Of a stretch of DNA of 11,785 bases, positions 7,879 to 11,785 are shown in pieces. Both the position numbers and the translations under genes were made by a program. Within the stretch, counting starts at the first letter, position 1. Each line of letters begins with the position of its first letter. The notes under the pieces were generated by a model. The model saw only the letters and a program-made list of their open reading frames with translations. It was not told the DNA's origin and did no database searches. The DNA lies in the NCBI GenBank assembly GCA_946998115.1, contig CAMPYB010000028.1, positions 1 to 11,785 of the forward strand, written 5' to 3'. The DNA is from an uncultured Actinomyces sp. Lineage in GTDB: Bacteria > Actinomycetota > Actinomycetes > Actinomycetales > Actinomycetaceae.

Positions 7879-7909
7879 TAGTGGGGAAATATCCCCACTA
7901 TTTGTTTTT
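7879..7909 (+). terminator. Rho-independent terminator after apt
   Basis: A perfect 9-bp stem TAGTGGGGA (7879-7887) / TCCCCACTA (7892-7900) closes a 4-base AATA loop and is followed directly by TTTGTTTTT. This is a textbook intrinsic terminator and ends the yebC-apt transcription unit 52 bases after the apt stop. The G/C-rich stem stands out in very A/T-rich surroundings. Confidence 0.92.
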
Positions 7910-7910
7910 A

Positions 7911-7959
7911 AAATTACAAAAATAAAAGTAATTCTACCAATTATTGTGATGTGAATTAC
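7911..7959. repeat. Cluster of AATTAC/GTAATT repeats upstream of rel
   Basis: Three copies of one hexamer lie within 49 bases: AATTAC at 7912-7917, its inverse GTAATT at 7928-7933, and AATTAC at 7954-7959. The last two extend to a 7-bp inverted repeat, GTAATTC (7928-7934) and GAATTAC (7953-7959). They sit between the apt terminator and the presumed rel promoter, where an operator could lie. Chance occurrence in A/T-rich DNA is a real alternative. Confidence 0.3.
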
Positions 7960-7984
7960 AATCAATAAATTTAAAATATTATTG

Positions 7985-8006
7985 TATAATTAAAAAAATC
8001 TATAAT
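7985..8006 (+). promoter_or_regulatory. Candidate -10 boxes for rel
   Basis: Two perfect TATAAT hexamers, at 7985-7990 and 8001-8006, lie about 87-102 bases before the rel start and after the apt terminator. Neither has a convincing -35 at the usual distance. At least one promoter is expected here because rel cannot be read efficiently through the terminator. The gap of 265 bases otherwise shows only A/T-rich sequence and the repeat cluster described separately. Confidence 0.4.
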
Positions 8007-8092
8007 TAAGCTTTTAAATAAAATTGTATATATTACAAAATATTTGAGTTAATAATAGTTTTTATTGCTTACTTTTAAATGAGGTGTTTTCT

Positions 8093-10393
8093 ATGGGGAA
8101 AGAAATAAGACATGAAACAACAGGTTCTATACCAGTAGTAAATGCATCATTTATGCGTTCAAGTTTGTCTTGGCTTGGAAAAAGAACAAAAATAAGCATA
8201 CCTGAACTTGAACCATTAATAAGAGCTATGAAAGCAAACCATCCTAAAGCTGATATAAAACTTATTGAAAGAGCTTATGAAACGGCAAGAAAATTACATG
8301 AAGGACAATATAGGAAATCCGGTGAGCCTTATATTACTCATCCAGTCGCTGTATCAACAATTCTTGCTGAATTAGGAATGACTCCTACAACTCTCGTGGC
8401 GGCACTTTTGCACGATACTGTAGAAGATTGTGATTATACTTTAGAGCAATTAACTGCTGACTATGGTGAGGAAATTGCTCTTCTTGTAGATGGAGTTACA
8501 AAGTTAGATAAAGTTGAATATGGTGAAGCAGCTAAAGCTGAAACTGTTCGTAAAATGATAGTAGCAATGTCGAAAGATATTAGAGTACTTGTCATAAAAT
8601 TGGCAGATAGATTGCACAATGCAAGAACATGGAAATATGTGCCTGCAGATGCTGCTAAGAAGAAAGCTAAAGAGACACTGGAAATTTATGCACCTTTAGC
8701 TAATAGGTTAGGAATGAATACTGTCAAATGGGAGCTTGAAGATAGAAGTTTTAAAGTTGCTTATCCTGATGTATATGATGAAATAAATCGCTTATTATTA
8801 AATCGAGCACCTGAAAGAGAAAAATATTTAAATAAAATAATTCATCAAATAGAAGAAGATCTACAGACTATAAAAATAAAAGGTAAAGTCACTGGCAGAC
8901 CTAAACATCAATATTCAATATACCAAAAAATGGTTGTACGCGGTCGAGATTTTGAAGATATTTATGATTTAGTTGCTGTAAGAGTTCTAGTGAATACTGA
9001 ACAAGACTGTTATGCGGTATTAGGTGCAATACACGCTAGATGGACACCAATTCCAGGTAAATTTAAAGATTATATAGCTATGCCTAAATTTAATTTATAT
9101 AAGTCTTTACATACTACTGTTATGGGTATTGAAGGAAAGCCTGTTGAAATTCAAATTAGAACTCATCAAATGCATTATGATGCTGAATATGGTGTTGCAG
9201 CTCACTGGAAATATAAAGAAAACCCTAATGCTACTGGTAAATCTGGCGATAAAATGGATTCTAAAGAGCAAATGGGATGGTTACGTCAACTAGTTGAATG
9301 GCAGAAAGAAACAGACGATCCTAGTGAATTTTTAGAATCTTTAAGATATGAAGTTACTGGAAGCGAAATATATGTTTTTACGCCTAAAGGAGAAGTAGTA
9401 ACATTAACTAAAGATGCTACACCAATTGATTTTGCTTATAATGTTCATACAGATGTTGGCCATAGAGCAATTGGAGCTAAAGTAAATGGAAAATTAGTGG
9501 CATTAGATACTAAGCTTTCCAATGGTGACAGGATAGAAATATTCACATCTAAATCTCAATCTGCAGGGCCTTCTCGTGATTGGTTAAATTTTGTTACTAC
9601 ACAAAGAGCTAAAAATAAAATAAAAAACTGGTTCTCAAAAGAACGCAGAGAAGAATCTATTGAACATGGTAAAGAGCTTCTGGCAAAAACTGCGAAAAGA
9701 CAAAACCTTCCACTACAACGACTTTTATCACAAACTATACTTTCAGATCTTGCAAGCGAATTGGGCTATGATAATATTTCTGCAATGTATTTTGCTATTG
9801 CAGAAAATCATATTACACCAGGAAGCGTAATATCAAAGCTCGCAAGTAAAATTGATGACGCATCGGAATCTGACGATATAATAAATGAGGCATCAATTTT
9901 TCCTAACAAAGTGTATCAACCTGCTAAACCGACTTCAACTGGTGTTGTTGTTAAAGGAGCTGAAGGTACTGATATGCTTATAAAATTGGCAAAATGTTGT
10001 TTGCCTGTTCCTGGAGATGAGATTATAGGTTTTATAACTAGAGGACAAGGAATATCAGTACATTGTAAGAATTGTCCAAATATTGATTCTTTAGGAGAAG
10101 AATCTGAACGTCTTATTGATGTAGTATGGCAACATAATCCAAAAGCAGTTTATAGAGTGCGCATAAAAATTGAATCTTTAGACAGAGAAGGTATGCTTTC
10201 TGAAATATCAAGAGTTTTTTCAGATTATCATGTTAGAATTACAGATGTTTCTTTAAATACGACAACAGATTATTTAGCGGTATCATATTTTTCATTCGAT
10301 ACTGCTGATCCGTCTCATTTGAATGCTATTCTTTCAGCTTTAAGGAGAATAGATGGAATATATGCTGTAAATCGTGTAACTGGTAATGTGTGA
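8093..10393 (+). CDS. rel: Bifunctional (p)ppGpp synthetase/hydrolase, long RelA/SpoT homologue
   Basis: A 766-residue long RSH protein that makes (p)ppGpp from ATP and GDP/GTP when ribosomes sense uncharged tRNA, and hydrolyses it otherwise. The hydrolase HD domain is intact: H83, H107-D108 with following E111-D112, and D172 in LADRLHN. The synthetase domain has GRPKHQYSIYQK (268-279), D292 in IYDLVAVR, KFKD (323-326) and E352 in VEIQIRT. The basic KFKD replaces the RXKD of bifunctional enzymes and differs from the EXDD of synthetase-only RelA. After it come TGS (about 425-485), a helical region, the zinc-finger-like domain with C635-C636 and H657-C658, and a C-terminal ACT domain (about 690-766). 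The ATG at 8093 has GAGG at 8081-8084; an in-frame GTG at 8084 overlaps that site and is less likely. The gene is called relA in many annotations. Confidence 0.96.
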   Translation: MGKEIRHETTGSIPVVNASFMRSSLSWLGKRTKISIPELEPLIRAMKANHPKADIKLIERAYETARKLHEGQYRKSGEPYITHPVAVSTILAELGMTPTTLVAALLHDTVEDCDYTLEQLTADYGEEIALLVDGVTKLDKVEYGEAAKAETVRKMIVAMSKDIRVLVIKLADRLHNARTWKYVPADAAKKKAKETLEIYAPLANRLGMNTVKWELEDRSFKVAYPDVYDEINRLLLNRAPEREKYLNKIIHQIEEDLQTIKIKGKVTGRPKHQYSIYQKMVVRGRDFEDIYDLVAVRVLVNTEQDCYAVLGAIHARWTPIPGKFKDYIAMPKFNLYKSLHTTVMGIEGKPVEIQIRTHQMHYDAEYGVAAHWKYKENPNATGKSGDKMDSKEQMGWLRQLVEWQKETDDPSEFLESLRYEVTGSEIYVFTPKGEVVTLTKDATPIDFAYNVHTDVGHRAIGAKVNGKLVALDTKLSNGDRIEIFTSKSQSAGPSRDWLNFVTTQRAKNKIKNWFSKERREESIEHGKELLAKTAKRQNLPLQRLLSQTILSDLASELGYDNISAMYFAIAENHITPGSVISKLASKIDDASESDDIINEASIFPNKVYQPAKPTSTGVVVKGAEGTDMLIKLAKCCLPVPGDEIIGFITRGQGISVHCKNCPNIDSLGEESERLIDVVWQHNPKAVYRVRIKIESLDREGMLSEISRVFSDYHVRITDVSLNTTTDYLAVSYFSFDTADPSHLNAILSALRRIDGIYAVNRVTGNV

Positions 10394-10409
10394 CTTTTTT
10401 ATTTGAATA

Positions 10410-10430
10410 AAGAAAGTGTTTCTTGTTTTA
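10410..10430 (+). terminator. Weak A/T hairpin after rel, possible terminator
   Basis: AAGAAA (10410-10415) and TTTCTT (10419-10424) pair as a 6-bp stem with a GTG loop, followed by GTTTTA, 17 bases after the rel stop. The stem is short and A/T-rich, so termination would be weak. Read-through into the downstream gene is possible. Confidence 0.28.
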
Positions 10431-10440
10431 ACAAAAAAAT

Positions 10441-10488
10441 AAAATAGCGTAAAATACTAATAAAACTAGTAAAAATATAGTAAATTTT
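10441..10488. other. Phased A-tract array (predicted curved DNA)
   Basis: A-tracts begin at 10441, 10451, 10462, 10471 and 10482, so the spacings are 10, 11, 9 and 11 bases, close to one helical turn. Tracts in phase with the helix are known to bend DNA. The array lies about 90-140 bases before the GNAT gene, upstream of its putative promoter. The tract positions are read directly; the bending is inferred. Confidence 0.5.
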
Positions 10489-10543
10489 CTATTTTTCTTC
10501 TATCTATTAATGAAAAAAATAAATATTATCTATACGTACATAA

Positions 10544-10552
10544 TGTTATATA
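10544..10552 (+). promoter_or_regulatory. Putative extended -10 of the GNAT gene
   Basis: TG-T-TATATA (10544-10552) fits an extended -10 element and lies 27 bases before the GNAT start. No clear -35 is present, which extended -10 promoters can tolerate. The match is short and the region A/T-rich, so this is a weak call. Confidence 0.28.
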
Positions 10553-10579
10553 CCATCATCTACATATAGAGGCAAATGC

Positions 10580-11608
10580 ATGCGTAAAGAATTACCTTTA
10601 CTTTCTAAAGTTGATTTACTTGAATGGAAACTTTTAGATAGTAGCTCTTTGAGTGAGCTTTACAATCTTGTATCCGCAGTTGAACAAGCAGATGATGTAA
10701 CATATAAAACAAGTTTATTAGAAATTGAAAATTTTTTAAAAAACCCACATAAACAATATGTGGGCGCATATAACAATGAAAATAAAATGATAGCATATGG
10801 GCTTCTAACATTGAAAGCTGATGAAAAAACAGTTTATTGCACAGGTGGAGTTCATCCTGATTGGCGTTGCGCAAAAATGGCGGAAATGCTAATAAAATCG
10901 TATAAAAAAATTGGAATAATAGTTTTGCAAAAATATTTTCGTAGCAAGAAAATTTTCAATATTTTCCCTAAAATTTATAGAAAAAATCGTGAATACGGAT
11001 ATGTTGTTTTGGATTTAAATGATTCAAAATCACTTTTGAAAGAGGTAATTGGAAAAATAAATTTTAAATCAAAAAATCGTTTTTTTGAAATGCGTAAAAA
11101 AATAGATGCACCTGTTGCTTTTGATGAAAAATTGCCTCCTTTTACGCATATACTTCCTTGGAATGCATGTTTGGATGAGTTAGTTAAAAAAGCTAATAAT
11201 GAAATAAGTAATGAATTAGGGTATGAAATTTTGGATGCCAAACAGTGGCATAAATATTTAAAAATTTTGAATAAAAACTTGTGTCCTGTATTAGTAGATA
11301 AGACAACAGATAGAACTAAAGTTATAGGATATATTATTTCATCTAAATATGAACAAGATTGGGTGACATTAAAACATAAGGAAACATATATAGACCTCAT
11401 AACTATTCTTCCGAAATTTAATCAGAAAATATTAGTTAAAGCGCTTCTTGAAGCTCATATGAATATAGCTTTTAAAGAAAAAATGCAATACGTTGCAATA
11501 GGAATAGACCCTGATAATCAACCAGAACTATATGAAATACTTAAAGAATTAGGGTTTGAGCTTTCACATTCTTCTACTGAATATGTAAGCAATCCTATAC
11601 TGTTATGA
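10580..11608 (+). CDS. Tandem GNAT-fold protein (mycothiol-synthase-like), degenerate CoA-binding loops
   Basis: A 342-residue cytoplasmic protein with two GCN5-like acetyltransferase domains, about residues 12-150 and 195-342. This two-domain layout resembles actinobacterial MshD-like tandem GNATs of unknown substrate. The N-domain keeps YVGAYNNENKMIAYGLL and GGVHPDWR, but its acetyl-CoA loop reads RCAKMA (96-101) instead of R-G-x-G-x-G/A. The C-domain keeps the strand TYIDLITILP, then has FNQKILVKALL (280-290) with no loop glycines, and the typical end DNQPELYEILKELGF (312-326). The protein may therefore bind CoA poorly or have lost catalysis (inference). The ATG at 10580 has AGAGG at 10568-10572 with a 7-base spacer. 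It probably has its own promoter in the 186-base gap after rel. It converges on a minus-strand gene. I cannot name a substrate; mycothiol synthase itself is not supported. Confidence 0.75.
   Translation: MRKELPLLSKVDLLEWKLLDSSSLSELYNLVSAVEQADDVTYKTSLLEIENFLKNPHKQYVGAYNNENKMIAYGLLTLKADEKTVYCTGGVHPDWRCAKMAEMLIKSYKKIGIIVLQKYFRSKKIFNIFPKIYRKNREYGYVVLDLNDSKSLLKEVIGKINFKSKNRFFEMRKKIDAPVAFDEKLPPFTHILPWNACLDELVKKANNEISNELGYEILDAKQWHKYLKILNKNLCPVLVDKTTDRTKVIGYIISSKYEQDWVTLKHKETYIDLITILPKFNQKILVKALLEAHMNIAFKEKMQYVAIGIDPDNQPELYEILKELGFELSHSSTEYVSNPILL
10744..10764. repeat. Intragenic perfect inverted repeat (8-bp hairpin)
   Basis: CCCACATA (10744-10751) and TATGTGGG (10757-10764) form a perfect 8-bp stem with a 5-base AACAA loop inside codons 55-62 of the GNAT gene. 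The palindrome TTTTTTAAAAAA (10732-10743) lies directly before it. No T-tract follows, so it is not an intrinsic terminator in the sense direction. Confidence 0.6.
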
Positions 11609-11614
11609 TGTAAC

Positions 11615-11645
11615 AGAACATATATTTTAAAATATGTTTTATTCT
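11615..11645 (+). terminator. A/T-rich terminator after the GNAT gene
   Basis: AACATAT (11617-11623) pairs with ATATGTT (11632-11638). The stem can extend outward by two pairs, and the loop is partly self-complementary. It runs into TTTTATTCTTT. It lies 6 bases after the GNAT stop, between convergent genes. The stem has little G/C, so strength is uncertain. On the other strand no T-tract follows it. Confidence 0.5.
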
Positions 11646-11662
11646 TTGAAATAAACTTAATT

Positions 11663-11785
11663 TTAACTACCTATATATGCTATTTTTTTAGTAATCTTTT
11701 TACTCGAAGAAGTGCGTTTCATATCAACTTCAGGTAATTTTATTGGTACTTGTTTTTCAGTTAATGCTTTACCAATGCCTATACC
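11663..11785 (-). CDS. C-terminal fragment of an unidentified protein
   Basis: On the minus strand an open frame enters from the right edge of the window and ends at a TAA (11663-11665), giving 40 visible residues. It starts GIGIGKALTEKQ, passes through VPIKLPEVDMKRTSSSKK and ends with a lysine-rich IAYIGS tail. I do not recognise the family. The composition (basic, short hydrophobic start) would fit the cytoplasmic tail of a membrane protein or the end of a soluble protein, and the fragment is too short to decide. It converges on the GNAT gene, with 54 bases between the two stops. The frame being open up to the edge, with no overlapping + strand gene, supports it as real. Confidence 0.5.
   Translation of the reverse strand, partial: GIGIGKALTEKQVPIKLPEVDMKRTSSSKKITKKIAYIGS

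Noticed and set aside
10975..11400. 141-codon open frame antisense to the GNAT gene
   Set aside because: It lies entirely inside the GNAT coding frame, has no ribosome binding site or recognisable family, and long antisense frames are expected opposite A/T-rich codons.
1..11785. CRISPR array, transposon, phage, toxin-antitoxin or defence system
   Set aside because: No regularly spaced repeats, transposase, terminal inverted repeats, integrase or defence-type domains are visible on either strand. The content is housekeeping apart from the GNAT gene and the edge fragment.

Overview
The window is an A+T-rich stretch (about one third G+C by eye) of a bacterial chromosome carrying core housekeeping genes. 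The gene order yebC-ruvC-ruvA-ruvB-yajC-secD-secF-apt-rel is the arrangement known from Actinobacteria. The SecD periplasmic region, the RuvC tail and the Rel sequence also look actinobacterial, which makes the low G+C unusual for that phylum. I infer a low-G+C, possibly reduced-genome or host-associated actinobacterium, and cannot name the genus. The standard genetic code is used: TGA acts as a stop and Trp is TGG.

Layout. 3-578 is the 3' part of a LysP-like lysine permease, closed by a strong terminator (594-636). A TATAAT box at 679-684 probably starts the next unit: yebC (719), ruvC (1482), ruvA (2225), ruvB (2817), yajC (3942), secD (4458), secF (6209) and apt (7294). All are on the + strand with short gaps or overlaps, ending at a clean terminator (7879-7909). 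After a 265-base gap comes rel (8093-10393), the long (p)ppGpp synthetase/hydrolase. A 186-base gap with phased A-tracts leads to a tandem GNAT-fold protein (10580-11608). The last 123 bases hold the C-terminus of an unidentified minus-strand gene that converges on the GNAT gene.

How the genes work together. YebC is a translation-associated or regulatory factor. RuvA, RuvB and RuvC form the Holliday-junction branch-migration and resolution machine. YajC, SecD and SecF form the accessory membrane complex that helps SecYEG/SecA export proteins. Apt salvages adenine with PRPP, and Rel makes and breaks (p)ppGpp from purine nucleotides, so the last two link purine metabolism to the stringent response.

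No CRISPR array, insertion sequence, tRNA, rRNA, phage gene or attachment site was seen. I found no convincing undescribed multi-gene system. The observations most worth checking are the degenerate tandem GNAT gene with its in-frame slippery heptamer and hairpin, the curved-DNA-like A-tract array in front of it, an unusual residue in the Rel synthetase motif, and small possible regulatory elements in front of rel. No gene-free stretch exceeds 300 bases.
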